Assembly (NCBI GenBank): GCA_963829575.1 | Contig: CAWHJF010000003.1 | Span: 124,001-188,000 of the forward strand | Reading direction: 5' to 3' | DNA: 64,000 bases | Origin: KACC-23026 sp963829575 | Lineage (GTDB): Bacteria; Bacillota; Bacilli; Bacillales; Sporolactobacillaceae | Shown here: in pieces, positions 44,686-53,512 of the stretch | Numbering within the stretch: position 1 is the stretch's first letter | Layout: each line of letters begins with the position of its first letter | Program-made: the position numbers and the translations under genes | Notes under the pieces: generated by a model | The model's input: the letters and a program-made list of their open reading frames with translations, nothing else | Databases searched by the model: none | What the model was told of the DNA's origin: nothing

Positions 44686-44733
44686 TTGTATGAAAAAATG
44701 AAGCATGAGAACCGTCCCCGTGCTTCCATACAA
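44686..44733. repeat. REP-like extragenic palindrome between khpA and rimM
   Basis: Nested arms TTGTATG / CATACAA and GAAGCA / TGCTTC enclose a GC-rich core (GAGAACCGTCCCCG). On the minus strand the inner stem is followed by T6, so it may also terminate rpsP-khpA transcription. The core resembles repeats that I recall as common in Bacillaceae, often linked to REP-associated transposases. That link is from memory. Confidence 0.55.
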
Positions 44734-44767
44734 AAAAGGAGAGCGGAATCCCGCCCCCCTCAACCTG

Positions 44768-44998
44768 TTAATCTCGAATCGTCAGTGTAGCTTGTTCATG
44801 ATGAGCTAAACCCGCTGCATGAATAATATGGCGGATCGCTTGTGCGGTACGCCCGCGCTTTCCGATCACTTTGCCCATATCCTCCTTGTTGACCGACAAG
44901 ATGTAAGTGGTACGCTCACCGCTTTCTTCCTTGGTCACCTGAATATCATCAGGATGGTCGACGAACGGGGTAACAATGGTACGAATCAGCTCATCCAT
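44768..44998 (-). CDS. khpA: KH-domain RNA-binding protein KhpA (YlqC)
   Basis: This 76-aa protein is a single KH domain with the GxxG loop in VIGKRGRTAQAIRHI (about residues 44-58). KhpA pairs with KhpB/Jag to bind RNA in Bacillota. It lies 11 nt after rpsP, in the conserved rpsP-khpA order. Confidence 0.95.
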   Translation of the reverse strand: MDELIRTIVTPFVDHPDDIQVTKEESGERTTYILSVNKEDMGKVIGKRGRTAQAIRHIIHAAGLAHHEQATLTIRD

Positions 44999-45009
44999 GA
45001 GTGAACGCC

Positions 45010-45282
45010 TTACTTCCCGAGTTTAGCGTTGTGGAATTTTTCAAGCAAGCCTTCTTTTGAGAAAAGGTTGCGAACGGTATCAGATGGCTTCGCACCTTTA
45101 GTTAACCAATCAAGTGCTTTGGTTTCATCAATGTTCACAAGAGCGGGTTCAGAAACTGGATTGTACGTTCCGATTTGCTCGATGATGCGACCATCACGAG
45201 GGGAACGAGAATCTGCTACTACTACACGGTAAAATGGGCGTCTTTTTGAACCCATACGCTTTAAACGAATTTTAACTGCCAT
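45010..45282 (-). CDS. rpsP: 30S ribosomal protein S16
   Basis: S16 (90 aa) has the family start AVKIRLKRMGSKRRPFYRVV, the block DSRSPRDGRIIEQIGTYNP and ALDWLTKGAKPSDTVRNLFS. It follows ffh by 64 nt and precedes khpA, the standard Bacillales arrangement. Confidence 0.98.
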   Translation of the reverse strand: MAVKIRLKRMGSKRRPFYRVVVADSRSPRDGRIIEQIGTYNPVSEPALVNIDETKALDWLTKGAKPSDTVRNLFSKEGLLEKFHNAKLGK

Positions 45283-45346
45283 TTTTAAAACATCTCCTTA
45301 AGATCTATTGATTAGATAATTTTTATATATATGTGAAGGTTTAACC

Positions 45347-46699
45347 TTACATAAACGGTAATTGGAACGGATTTTTCTTCTTCTTGCCTTTACCACCCAT
45401 GCCGCCCATCATTTGCTTCATCATCTTCTTCATATCCTTGAATTGCTTCAAAAGACGATTCACATCTTGAATGGTCGTGCCACTTCCCAAAGCAATCCGC
45501 TTTTTGCGACTGCCATTGATGATGTCCGGGTCGTTTTTCTCAGCAGGCGTCATCGAGCGAATGATCGCTTCAACGTGACCGATTTGCTTTTCGTCCACCT
45601 GCATATTTTTCATGCCTTTCATCTTGTTCATTCCAGGAATCATTCCAAGAAGTTCATCAAGAGGGCCCATTTTGCGAATTTGCGCAAGTTGTTCAAGGAA
45701 ATCATCCAAGGTAAAACTTGCATTCCGCATTTTTTCTTGCATTTCGCGCGCTTTCGTTTCGTCGACATCGGTTTGCGCTTTTTCAATTAGCGACAACACA
45801 TCACCCATGCCGAGAATTCGAGAGGCCATACGATCCGGGTGGAACGGCTCTAAGGCATCGAGCTTCTCACCCATCCCAACGAATTTGATTGGCTTACCAG
45901 TTACAGATTTAACTGATAACGCGGCTCCGCCACGAGTGTCTCCATCGAGCTTGGTTAAAATGACGCCGGTTAAACCCAAGCGTTCATTAAAGCTTTCGGC
46001 AACGTTGACCGCATCTTGACCGGTCATGGCATCCACCACTAGAAAAATTTCATCTGGAGTCACAGCTTCTTTGATCCGCTCAAGTTCGCCCATCAAATCA
46101 TCATCGACGTGCAAACGACCCGCGGTATCAATGAACACAACATCTTGGTGTTCGTCTTTTGCCTGCTCAACCGCTTTGGTTGCAATCGTAACGGGGTCTT
46201 CTTTATCGCCCATTGAGAAAACAGGCATGCTAAGTTGTTTCCCCAGCGTCTCTAGCTGTTTGATCGCCGCTGGACGGTAAATGTCGGCTGCGACCAAAAC
46301 AGGCTTCTTATTAAACTGCTTGCGCACATAATTGGCCAATTTACCAGAGGACGTCGTTTTACCAGCCCCTTGGAGACCCACCATCATGATCACGGTTGGT
46401 GGCTTAGACGCAAGCATGAGTTTACTTTGCTCGCCACCCATTAACTCTGTGAGTTCATCTTGAACGACTTTAATGACCTGTTGGCCTGGTGTCAAGCTTT
46501 TCAAGACTTCTTGTCCAATGGCGCGCTCTTTAATCTTGTTGATGAATTCCTTCACCACTTTAAAGTTAACGTCGGCTTCAAGTAAAGCCAGCCGAACTTC
46601 GCGCGCCATTTCTTTTACATCGGCTTCAGTCACTTTTCCTTTTCCGCGAATTCGCTTAATCGTTTCCTGAAGGCGATCCGATAAGTTTTCAAATGCCAT
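45347..46699 (-). CDS. ffh: Signal recognition particle protein Ffh
   Basis: This SRP54 GTPase (450 aa) binds signal peptides and 4.5S/6S-like SRP RNA. The NG domain shows GLQGAGKTTSSGKLA (about 108-122), DTAGRLHVDDDLM and TKLDGDTRGGAAL. The methionine-rich M domain begins near residue 330 and ends in the flexible basic tail (MMKQMMGGMGGKGKKKK). The start overlaps the ylxM stop (TAATG), giving tight coupling. Confidence 0.98.
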   Translation of the reverse strand: MAFENLSDRLQETIKRIRGKGKVTEADVKEMAREVRLALLEADVNFKVVKEFINKIKERAIGQEVLKSLTPGQQVIKVVQDELTELMGGEQSKLMLASKPPTVIMMVGLQGAGKTTSSGKLANYVRKQFNKKPVLVAADIYRPAAIKQLETLGKQLSMPVFSMGDKEDPVTIATKAVEQAKDEHQDVVFIDTAGRLHVDDDLMGELERIKEAVTPDEIFLVVDAMTGQDAVNVAESFNERLGLTGVILTKLDGDTRGGAALSVKSVTGKPIKFVGMGEKLDALEPFHPDRMASRILGMGDVLSLIEKAQTDVDETKAREMQEKMRNASFTLDDFLEQLAQIRKMGPLDELLGMIPGMNKMKGMKNMQVDEKQIGHVEAIIRSMTPAEKNDPDIINGSRKKRIALGSGTTIQDVNRLLKQFKDMKKMMKQMMGGMGGKGKKKKNPFQLPFM

Positions 46700-47043
46700 T
46701 ATTCCGCCTCCTCATCCACATTCTCAAGTTTAGAGAGAAGGGCAAGACCCGTTTTGGTTGAAAACGACTCACTCTTCATCAAGGTTCGGAGTTCACTTAA
46801 TATCAGTTGCTGCTTCGTGAATTTCTCCACGAGGCCAAGCTTTGTTTCAAAGGATTCGAGCGTGGTTTCAGTACGTTTTAGATTGTCATAGACCGCTTGC
46901 CGGCTAATGCCAAACTCTTCCGCAATTTCACCAAGCGAATAATCATCCACATAAAATAATTCCATGTAATCCCGCTGCTTTTCAGTTAAAAGCGACGCGT
47001 AAAAATCATATAAGGCATTAAGTCGTACGGTTTTTTCCAGCAT
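46699..47043 (-). CDS. ylxM: YlxM, putative SRP-associated helix-turn-helix protein
   Basis: This small DNA-binding-like protein (114 aa) is encoded directly ahead of ffh. The sigma-70 region-4-like helix-turn-helix is YSLGEIAEEFGISRQAVYDN (about residues 32-51). In streptococci YlxM is reported to bind SRP components. I chose the ATG giving MLEKTVRLNALYDFY, with AAAGGTGAG upstream, over a start eight codons earlier. Confidence 0.93.
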   Translation of the reverse strand: MLEKTVRLNALYDFYASLLTEKQRDYMELFYVDDYSLGEIAEEFGISRQAVYDNLKRTETTLESFETKLGLVEKFTKQQLILSELRTLMKSESFSTKTGLALLSKLENVDEEAE

Positions 47044-47087
47044 AAGCAACTCACCTTTGTAAAGCATTCGAACTTTACACTTTTATT

Positions 47088-47116
47088 ATATTAATCGGTG
47101 TGCGACTAAATGTCAA
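47088..47116 (-). promoter_or_regulatory. Sigma-A promoter for ylxM-ffh
   Basis: The minus strand has consensus TTGACA (47111-47116), a 17-nt spacer and TAATAT (47088-47093), about 45 nt before the ylxM ATG. Confidence 0.8.
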
Positions 47117-47325
47117 GGGTTTGTTCTTTACATGGAGAGATTTTAAGGCAGCATGTGGGTTTTTCAACCTAATCCTCTCTTTAGCGATTTACTGCCGATT
47201 TACTTAAACTGTCCGATTCCTTATGATTAAATGGTTATAAGCGCCGATTCAGCATCAAAATAAGGCATTAAATAGAGGATCAAAAAGGCGCACTCCCACA
47301 CGAAAAGGCGCACGCTAAACTTCTT

Positions 47326-48330
47326 TTATTCTGAAACTATCTTGCCGTCGTCTTCAAACATCTCAGAGAAAAGCCCGTAGACAAACGCATCGGCATCAAA
47401 AGGTTGTAGGTCATCAATAGCTTCACCAAGTCCAACAAATTTGACAGGGAGATCCAATTCATGACGAATGGCCATCACGATGCCACCTTTAGCTGTGCCA
47501 TCTAATTTGGTTAACACAATCCCTGTCACATCTGTGGACTGAGAAAACGTCTTGGCTTGGCTCATCGCATTCTGGCCTGTTGTGGCATCAAGAACCAACA
47601 ATACCTCATGAGGGGCATCGGGAATTTCCCGGGTGATGACCCGCTTTACTTTTTCAAGTTCTTTCATCAAGTTCACTTTGTTTTGTAGACGGCCAGCTGT
47701 GTCACAAATCAATACGTCAACATTGCGGGATTTTGCGGATTGTACCGCATCAAATACAACAGCCGCGGGATCCGATCCCTCTTGTTGTTTGATGACATCA
47801 ACACCGGAGCGTTGCCCCCAAACTTCTAATTGTTCAATGGCGCCGGCACGGAATGTATCACCCGCGGCCAAAAGCACCTTCTTACCTTCTTTTTTAAACC
47901 GGTTGGCGAGTTTTCCTATCGTCGTTGTTTTTCCGACTCCATTGACGCCCACCACTAAAATGACCGTCATTCCATCAGGGTTCATATTAATCCCAGGAAC
48001 CTCTTCGTCTTTGTTTTCAAGCATCCCAGAGAGGACTTCGACAATGGTATCGCGAAGTTCTGCGGTTTCTTTGATATTGCGCAGACGCGCTTCATCTTTT
48101 AGTTTTTCAACGAGATCCATTACCGTTGTCACACCGACATCCGCACTTATGAGTGCATCTTCTAATTCTTCAAAGAAATCCTCATCCACTTTACGGTAAC
48201 GACTAATGAGTTGATTGACTTTTGATGCAAAAGAGCCACGGGTTTTCGTCAACCCCTCTTTAAATTTCTCTGAATCTGTTGTTTCTTGCTTACCCGTCAT
48301 TTTATCTTTTAATTTTTTGAAAAAACTCAT
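47326..48330 (-). CDS. ftsY: SRP receptor GTPase FtsY
   Basis: FtsY (334 aa) docks SRP-ribosome complexes at the membrane. A short charged N-terminus replaces the long acidic A domain of enteric FtsY. The NG domain has VGVNGVGKTTTIGKLA (about 128-143), DTFRAGAIEQLEVW, CDTAGRLQNKVNLM and LTKLDGTAKGG. It lies 14 nt after smc. The rnc-smc-ftsY operon of B. subtilis is interrupted only upstream of smc. Confidence 0.97.
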   Translation of the reverse strand: MSFFKKLKDKMTGKQETTDSEKFKEGLTKTRGSFASKVNQLISRYRKVDEDFFEELEDALISADVGVTTVMDLVEKLKDEARLRNIKETAELRDTIVEVLSGMLENKDEEVPGINMNPDGMTVILVVGVNGVGKTTTIGKLANRFKKEGKKVLLAAGDTFRAGAIEQLEVWGQRSGVDVIKQQEGSDPAAVVFDAVQSAKSRNVDVLICDTAGRLQNKVNLMKELEKVKRVITREIPDAPHEVLLVLDATTGQNAMSQAKTFSQSTDVTGIVLTKLDGTAKGGIVMAIRHELDLPVKFVGLGEAIDDLQPFDADAFVYGLFSEMFEDDGKIVSE

Positions 48331-48344
48331 GAATAGCCTCCTGC

Positions 48345-51300
48345 TCAGACGACCAGTTCCGCTGTCTCTTCCAAACGAACGGAAACCAATCTTGAGATTC
48401 CAGATTCCTGCATCGTAACACCATACAGGACATCTGCTTTTTCCATGGTACCCTTTCGGTGCGTCACAACAATAAATTGAGTGTCTTGACTAAATTTCGT
48501 CAAATAGTCCGCATAACGATCGACATTCGCATCATCCAGTGCCGCTTCTACTTCATCCAGTACACAAAATGGCACCGGACGTACTTTAAGTATGGCAAAA
48601 AGCAAGGCAATCGCTGTTAACGCTCGCTCACCACCTGAAAGCAGTGAAAGATGTTGTAGTTTTTTGCCAAGCGGTTGAGCTAAAATATCCACACCAGACT
48701 CAAGGAAGTCTTCTGGGTCCGTCATCACGAGATCTGCTCGCCCACCGCCAAAGAGCTCCGTAAAGACTTGCTTAAATTGTTCACGAATGGCACCAAAGGT
48801 TTCTTTGAAGCGTTTGGACACTTCCTCATCCATCTCATCGATAACGTCAAGTAACGTTTGCTTCGCCGTCAAAAGATCTTCTCGTTGTTCGGTTAAAAAG
48901 CTAAGTCGAGTTGAAACCCGTTCAAATTCATCAATCGCTCCAATGTTCACCGTACCCAATTCTTCAATTGCCCGCTTAATTAACTTGACTTTTTTACGGG
49001 CCTCATCTTCTTCAAGTGTCAGCGGATAATTGGCCTTCGCCGACTCATAACCCATTTCATAATCTTCCCGAAGCGTGCGGATTAAATTTTCAAGCTCGAC
49101 ATCGAGTCGTTCTAAATAGATTTCTTCACGTCTAAGCGCTTCGGTAATACCACGTTGCAAACGCTTCGTCTCTTTAAGCTCCAAATCATTTTGCTTAAGC
49201 GCTTCAGATAGATTCAAACGGATACCTCGTCTTTCCGAGATCCAGCGCGTGACGGCTTCTTTATCTTTTTTCAAGGTTTCAAGTATACTCCCAAGATCAT
49301 GCGTGTTGCCTTCTTGAAGATGCATGACTTCATTCAGTTGATTCCTTTTGTGCTTGGTCTCTTGTTCTTCGGTATACAGTGCCTCAAGTTCGTGTTTGGT
49401 CCGCTTTTCTTTTTCATTTTGAGCGGTCACTACTTCTTGTTGACGCCCGACCGATACTTTTAATTCCGTAATCGCTTCATTCAAGGCAACCTTCGTGCTT
49501 TCCTGATTCTTCTTCTGATCGGTCAACTCTTGAATCCATTCACTTAATTGCACTTCTTTCGCTGCCAATTCAGCTTGTTCCAATTCAATTGCTTCTAGGC
49601 GCGTTTTAAGTTGCGCTTGGTCATCTTTCAAGCCGGAACGATCCCGTGAGAATAAGTCTTCTCGATCCTGCATCGTTTTAACCTCAAAAAGACGTTCTTT
49701 ATGCTCGGATTCTAAGGTTCGATACTCTGAGCTTAACGTTTCAAGTCGCTCGCGCAACCCGCGCGCCTCACGATTCGCTTCTTGAACGGTTTGTTTTAAT
49801 ACCGTAATGGACGTTTCAGCCTGTTGTTTCTCTTGAATCAAGTCTTTCAGCTGGGATTCCAACTGTTCAATTTCGCGCGCCCGACCGAGTAAGTTCGTTG
49901 ACGTTTGTTTGCGGCTCCCTCCAGACATTGAACCACCAGGACTGACCACATCCCCATCCAAAGTCACAATTCGGTAACGATAACTTAATTGTTTGGCCAA
50001 GTCGCCAGCAGACTTCAGGTCACGGGCAATCACAACATTCCCTAGTAGATTACCCACAATCGAATGGAAAGTCGGCTCATAGCGCACAAGCGCATCCCCA
50101 GTTCCCACAAACCCGTCCGTATCCTGGACCAAACTCAAGTCCCTGCTCCCGATTTGACGGGATTTAATTACCGACAGAGGAAGAAAGGTTGCGCGCCCAC
50201 CTTGGCGTTTTTTTAGAAATTGAATCGCGGCCCGTCCATCGGCTTCCGTGTCAACAACAATATTTTGCATCGCACCGCCAAGGGCTGTTTCAATCGCAGT
50301 TTCATAACTCTTATTCACCTGAATCAATTCCGCAACAGCTCCGCGGATCCCGTTAAGTTGTTTCCCAGCCGCTTTGAGAACCAATTTGACGCCACCAAAA
50401 AATCCAGCATGATCGTCTTCCATTTCTTTTAGAACATCTCGTCTAGAGGTCACTTGGTCAATCCGGTTGGTCACTCTTTGATAAGTTTGCTGGTCACGTT
50501 CAAAGGTCGTTCGCATGGATTCGATCTGTTGGTCCACTTCGTTAAAACGCACGCGTGTCGTTTCAATCTCTGTGCGTTTTTCGACGAGTTGATGAGCAAG
50601 CTCTTGCTCATTTTTAGTGAGTCGTTCGGCTTGTTCAACGAGCGATTCTTGATCGCCTTTAAGGCGTTCTTCTTTTTGCAGGAGTTGGGAGACTTGATCA
50701 GATAGATAACGCCTCTCATTTCCGATCGTTGCTTGTCGGTTCTTGACTTCATAATAATCGGCTTTCGAGGCTTCAAGTTTTTCTTCCATACCTTGCTCAA
50801 AATTTTCATAGAGTTCAAGTTTTTCGCGAAGCTCTGTTTGTAATTTTTCTAAAACATCCGACTGGGTCTTAAGCTCGAACGTCTCAGTTGTAAAACGCGT
50901 CTCGAGTTCCGTACGTCTGTTTTGGAGTTCATCCAATCGTTCGACTAACGACTGAACGCTCTCTTCCGCGTTTTTGCGTCTCTCTTCTAGGACGTTTTTC
51001 TGACCCTCTACTTTTTCAAGTTGCTCACTGACAAGGAGCAAGCTCCCTTGAAGCTCTTCAATCGACACATCATAGGCTTCAAGCTTTTGGCGATCGTCTT
51101 CTTCAGTAGCTTCTAGCACACGAATTTGTGAAGCAAAATCAACATCTTGTTCTCGAAGACTCTCGACTTCTTTGGTTTTTGCCTCCCACTTTTCATGCGT
51201 GGCTTCGATATCGTGAGCGAGAAGCGCCACTTCAATCGTTTCAAGCTCGGATTTCTTTTCAAGAAAATCTTTGGCAATGGAGGCCTGCACTTCAAGTGGT

Positions 51301-51908
51301 CCGACCTGTTGCTCAAGCTCGTGGATGATATCTTCTACACGGTTCAGATGTTCTTGAGAATCCGTGAGTTTCTTCTCAGCTTGTTGTTTTCTTGTTTTAT
51401 ATTTAAGGACACCGGCGGCTTCCTCAAAGATTTTTCGTTTTTCATCTGCTTTACTGTTCAAGATATCATCAATCTTACCTTGACTAATAATGGAATAGGC
51501 TTCACGGCCTAGACCAGAATCCAAAAAAAGCTCTACGATATCTTTCAGACGGCAACGTTGCCCATTGAGCAAAAATTCACTTTCACCGGATCGATACACC
51601 CGACGTGTAACGCTAACTTCGGTGTAGTCGACGTTGATATGGCGATCCATGTTGTCTAAGGTGAGCGTGACTTCTGCCATGTTTAAGGCCCGGCTCGAAT
51701 CGCTTCCGGCAAAAATGATATCTTCCATTTTGGCGCCACGAAGCGTTTTTACAGACTGCTCACCTAACACCCATTTGATCGCATCTGTTATATTACTTTT
51801 TCCACTTCCGTTAGGTCCGACGACAGCCGTCACCCCTGGCACAAATTCAATGGCCACTTTTTTGGCAAAGGATTTAAACCCAACGATCTCGATTTGCTTG
51901 AGGAACAT
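48345..51908 (-). CDS. smc: Chromosome segregation protein SMC
   Basis: This 1187-aa condensin ATPase is the usual size. The N-terminal head has FKSFAKKVAIEFVPGVTAVV then GPNGSGKSNITDAIKWVLGE (Walker A, about 30-49). Long coiled coils flank a hinge near 505-650 (DHAGFFGGVKLVLK, SPGGSMSGGSRKQ). The C-terminal head has the ABC signature LLSGGERALTAIAL and Walker B CVLDEVEAALDDANV. It works with ScpA/ScpB in origin segregation. Its usual upstream neighbour rnc is separated by an inverted small gene and repeats, so it probably has its own promoter (TATAAA near 51945 with a poor -35). Confidence 0.98.
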   Translation of the reverse strand: MFLKQIEIVGFKSFAKKVAIEFVPGVTAVVGPNGSGKSNITDAIKWVLGEQSVKTLRGAKMEDIIFAGSDSSRALNMAEVTLTLDNMDRHINVDYTEVSVTRRVYRSGESEFLLNGQRCRLKDIVELFLDSGLGREAYSIISQGKIDDILNSKADEKRKIFEEAAGVLKYKTRKQQAEKKLTDSQEHLNRVEDIIHELEQQVGPLEVQASIAKDFLEKKSELETIEVALLAHDIEATHEKWEAKTKEVESLREQDVDFASQIRVLEATEEDDRQKLEAYDVSIEELQGSLLLVSEQLEKVEGQKNVLEERRKNAEESVQSLVERLDELQNRRTELETRFTTETFELKTQSDVLEKLQTELREKLELYENFEQGMEEKLEASKADYYEVKNRQATIGNERRYLSDQVSQLLQKEERLKGDQESLVEQAERLTKNEQELAHQLVEKRTEIETTRVRFNEVDQQIESMRTTFERDQQTYQRVTNRIDQVTSRRDVLKEMEDDHAGFFGGVKLVLKAAGKQLNGIRGAVAELIQVNKSYETAIETALGGAMQNIVVDTEADGRAAIQFLKKRQGGRATFLPLSVIKSRQIGSRDLSLVQDTDGFVGTGDALVRYEPTFHSIVGNLLGNVVIARDLKSAGDLAKQLSYRYRIVTLDGDVVSPGGSMSGGSRKQTSTNLLGRAREIEQLESQLKDLIQEKQQAETSITVLKQTVQEANREARGLRERLETLSSEYRTLESEHKERLFEVKTMQDREDLFSRDRSGLKDDQAQLKTRLEAIELEQAELAAKEVQLSEWIQELTDQKKNQESTKVALNEAITELKVSVGRQQEVVTAQNEKEKRTKHELEALYTEEQETKHKRNQLNEVMHLQEGNTHDLGSILETLKKDKEAVTRWISERRGIRLNLSEALKQNDLELKETKRLQRGITEALRREEIYLERLDVELENLIRTLREDYEMGYESAKANYPLTLEEDEARKKVKLIKRAIEELGTVNIGAIDEFERVSTRLSFLTEQREDLLTAKQTLLDVIDEMDEEVSKRFKETFGAIREQFKQVFTELFGGGRADLVMTDPEDFLESGVDILAQPLGKKLQHLSLLSGGERALTAIALLFAILKVRPVPFCVLDEVEAALDDANVDRYADYLTKFSQDTQFIVVTHRKGTMEKADVLYGVTMQESGISRLVSVRLEETAELVV

Positions 51909-52060
51909 CGCGCTCCCTCCTCATACTCTTAACCCTTCTATTTTATAACAACTTAGTACTGTATGAAAAGAGCCGATTTAATAGGCATTTATTGATTTTT
52001 CACCATTTGACTCTATTATTTGTGGATGATGCAGAGACTGAGTCCGATTAAGTGCTTGCT

Positions 52061-52243
52061 GGATTCGATCAAACGGATCACGAATTCGATTAAAAGTCGA
52101 CGGATTTCGCTCACCTGCCTGTCGTCCCAGCCGAATCCACCGTTGATTTGATTACAGAATCTCGTGATTCGATTAAATTCCATCCGGATCCGATTAAACG
52201 GGTCACAAATTTGATTAAACCCCCACCAGAATTCGCTCGCCCA
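52061..52243. repeat. Degenerate 58-bp direct repeat, period 125 bp
   Basis: The block at 52061-52118 (GGATTCGATCAAACGGATCA then CGAATTCGATTAAAA and a CGCTCACC end) recurs at 52186-52243 (GGATCCGATTAAACGGGTCA, CAAATTTGATTAAAC, CGCTCGCC end). A third partial GATTCGATTAAA lies between them. The unit is rich in GATTAAA and is not coding. It lies in the otherwise gene-free gap between smc and the small plus-strand gene. Confidence 0.7.
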
Positions 52244-52271
52244 CCCCTCCCACACACAACGTTCTACCAAA

Positions 52272-52300
52272 TTGTCATACGAAACAAATTGGGTTATGAT
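52272..52300 (+). promoter_or_regulatory. Sigma-A promoter for the DUF1128 gene
   Basis: TTGTCA (52272-52277), a 17-nt spacer and TATGAT (52295-52300) lie about 37 nt ahead of the ATG. Confidence 0.75.
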
Positions 52301-52336
52301 AAACTAAATGAAAAGAAAAGAATCAGGAGGCGTGGC

Positions 52337-52564
52337 ATGAGTTTAAAAGAAAAAAGTCCCGAGAACCTCGCACAGATCATCGAGGACATGAAAGATAAAT
52401 TACAATTGGTTAATCGTGGCGTTCTAACGCCAAACTCATTCTCACTCGACAAGTACGAAGACTTATATGAAATCTACGAGTTAGTCATGAAAAAAACGAG
52501 TTTCAGCGTCCTTGAGATGGAAGGCATTCTGGATGAGCTAAAATCACTCAGAACAGAAGCTTAA
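52337..52564 (+). CDS. UPF0435/DUF1128 family protein (YfkK-like)
   Basis: This 75-aa, acidic, mostly helical protein begins MSLKEKSPENLAQIIEDMKD. The middle YEDLYEIYELVMKKTSFSVL matches the YfkK-type family as I know it. The start has AGGAGG 6 nt upstream. An in-frame upstream extension through the repeat region is not plausible. Its own promoter and terminator make it a single-gene unit. It is inverted between rnc and smc, a place where B. subtilis has nothing. Function unknown. Confidence 0.88.
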   Translation: MSLKEKSPENLAQIIEDMKDKLQLVNRGVLTPNSFSLDKYEDLYEIYELVMKKTSFSVLEMEGILDELKSLRTEA

Positions 52565-52601
52565 AGGCTGCAAAGCGCCCACCCAAACATTCAAAAATAA
52601 A

Positions 52602-52648
52602 AAAGAACCTTCTAGCAGAAACTCAGGTTTCTCCTAGAAGGTTCTTTT
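52602..52648. terminator. Bidirectional terminator between the DUF1128 gene and rnc
   Basis: The perfect stem AAAGAACCTTCTAG / CTAGAAGGTTCTTT has A-rich and T-rich flanks. Its T-tract reaches the rnc stop codon, so it serves both convergent genes. Confidence 0.93.
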
Positions 52649-53382
52649 TATATTGCCGTCATCTGTTGTAAGGCTTGTTGGGCCGCATGCTGTTCGGATT
52701 CTTTCTTAGTCCGACCTTGACCGGTTCCAAGTCGTTCACCGTTCAGCAGGACATTCGATACAAACGCTTTGTTATGTGCCGGGCCTTTTTCGGAGACCAC
52801 CTCATAAGACAGTGTTCCTAAGTTCTGCCGTTGTACCCATTCTTGAAGTTGACTTTTATAATCCATCACATGGGAAAAAGCACCTTCGCGAATTTTCGGA
52901 TAGACAACTCGATGCAAGAAGCGATCGACACGCTCAAGCCCTTGGTCGAGATACAAGGAGCCAACAAACGCTTCAAACACATCTGCTAATAAAGCTGGGC
53001 GCTCCCGTCCACCTGTCGATTCTTCACCACGTCCTAGAAAAATGAGTTCTCCAAAATTCAACTCATTGGCAAAGCTCACAAGCGACGGTTCACACACAAT
53101 TGCAGCCCTAAGCTTTGTCAAATCCCCCTCCTTCATGGAAGGGTAGCTGTTAAAGAGAAAGTTTGAAACAAGTAGCTCAAGGACTGCATCTCCAAGAAAC
53201 TCGAGTCGCTCATTATCTTCGCTGATGGTTTGACGATGCTCATTCACATAGGATGAATGGGTAAAGGCCTTAATTAGTTGGGATTCGTCCTCGTACTGCA
53301 GCTCATTATTTTCTAAAAACAGGCGAAGTTTCTTCACCTTTTCGGGATCGTGGTCACGTTTTCTTCGTTTCGGCCTATCCAC
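52648..53382 (-). CDS. rnc: Ribonuclease III
   Basis: RNase III (244 aa) cleaves double-stranded RNA in rRNA processing. The catalytic signature NERLEFLGDAVLELLVS (about residues 55-71) and the second acidic cluster ADVFEAFVGSLY are present. The C-terminal dsRNA-binding domain runs from about 172 (DYKSQLQEWVQRQN) to the end. I chose GTG 53380-53382 (MDRPKRRKRDHD), 6 nt after AGGGGG. The longer frame starts inside the upstream hairpin element. It follows acpP, as usual. Confidence 0.96.
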   Translation of the reverse strand: MDRPKRRKRDHDPEKVKKLRLFLENNELQYEDESQLIKAFTHSSYVNEHRQTISEDNERLEFLGDAVLELLVSNFLFNSYPSMKEGDLTKLRAAIVCEPSLVSFANELNFGELIFLGRGEESTGGRERPALLADVFEAFVGSLYLDQGLERVDRFLHRVVYPKIREGAFSHVMDYKSQLQEWVQRQNLGTLSYEVVSEKGPAHNKAFVSNVLLNGERLGTGQGRTKKESEQHAAQQALQQMTAI

Positions 53383-53428
53383 GGTGTACCCCCTATATTT
53401 CCACAAGTTTTGTAAACCAAAATATATC

Positions 53429-53500
53429 AAGAGGCTGATAAAGAAGCAAGGGTCGGACCCCTCAAACGAGAGAGTCAGACCCTTCCCAAGTCAGCCTCTT
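53429..53500. repeat. Long intergenic hairpin element (family shared with 59849-59970)
   Basis: The outer arms AAGAGGCTGA / TCAGCCTCTT (perfect, 10 bp) enclose inner arms AAGGGTC / GACCCTT. The order of motifs (GAGGC, AGCAAGGGTC, GACCCC, CAAAC, then AGTCAGACCC and AGTCAGCCTC) is shared with the element after recG. It lies between acpP and rnc. Confidence 0.75.
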
Positions 53501-53512
53501 TAATATGTTGAC

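Noticed and set aside
47282..47314. Direct repeat AAAAGGCGCAC twice after ftsY
   Set aside because: Too short to interpret and not inverted, so not a terminator; probably chance in a small gap.
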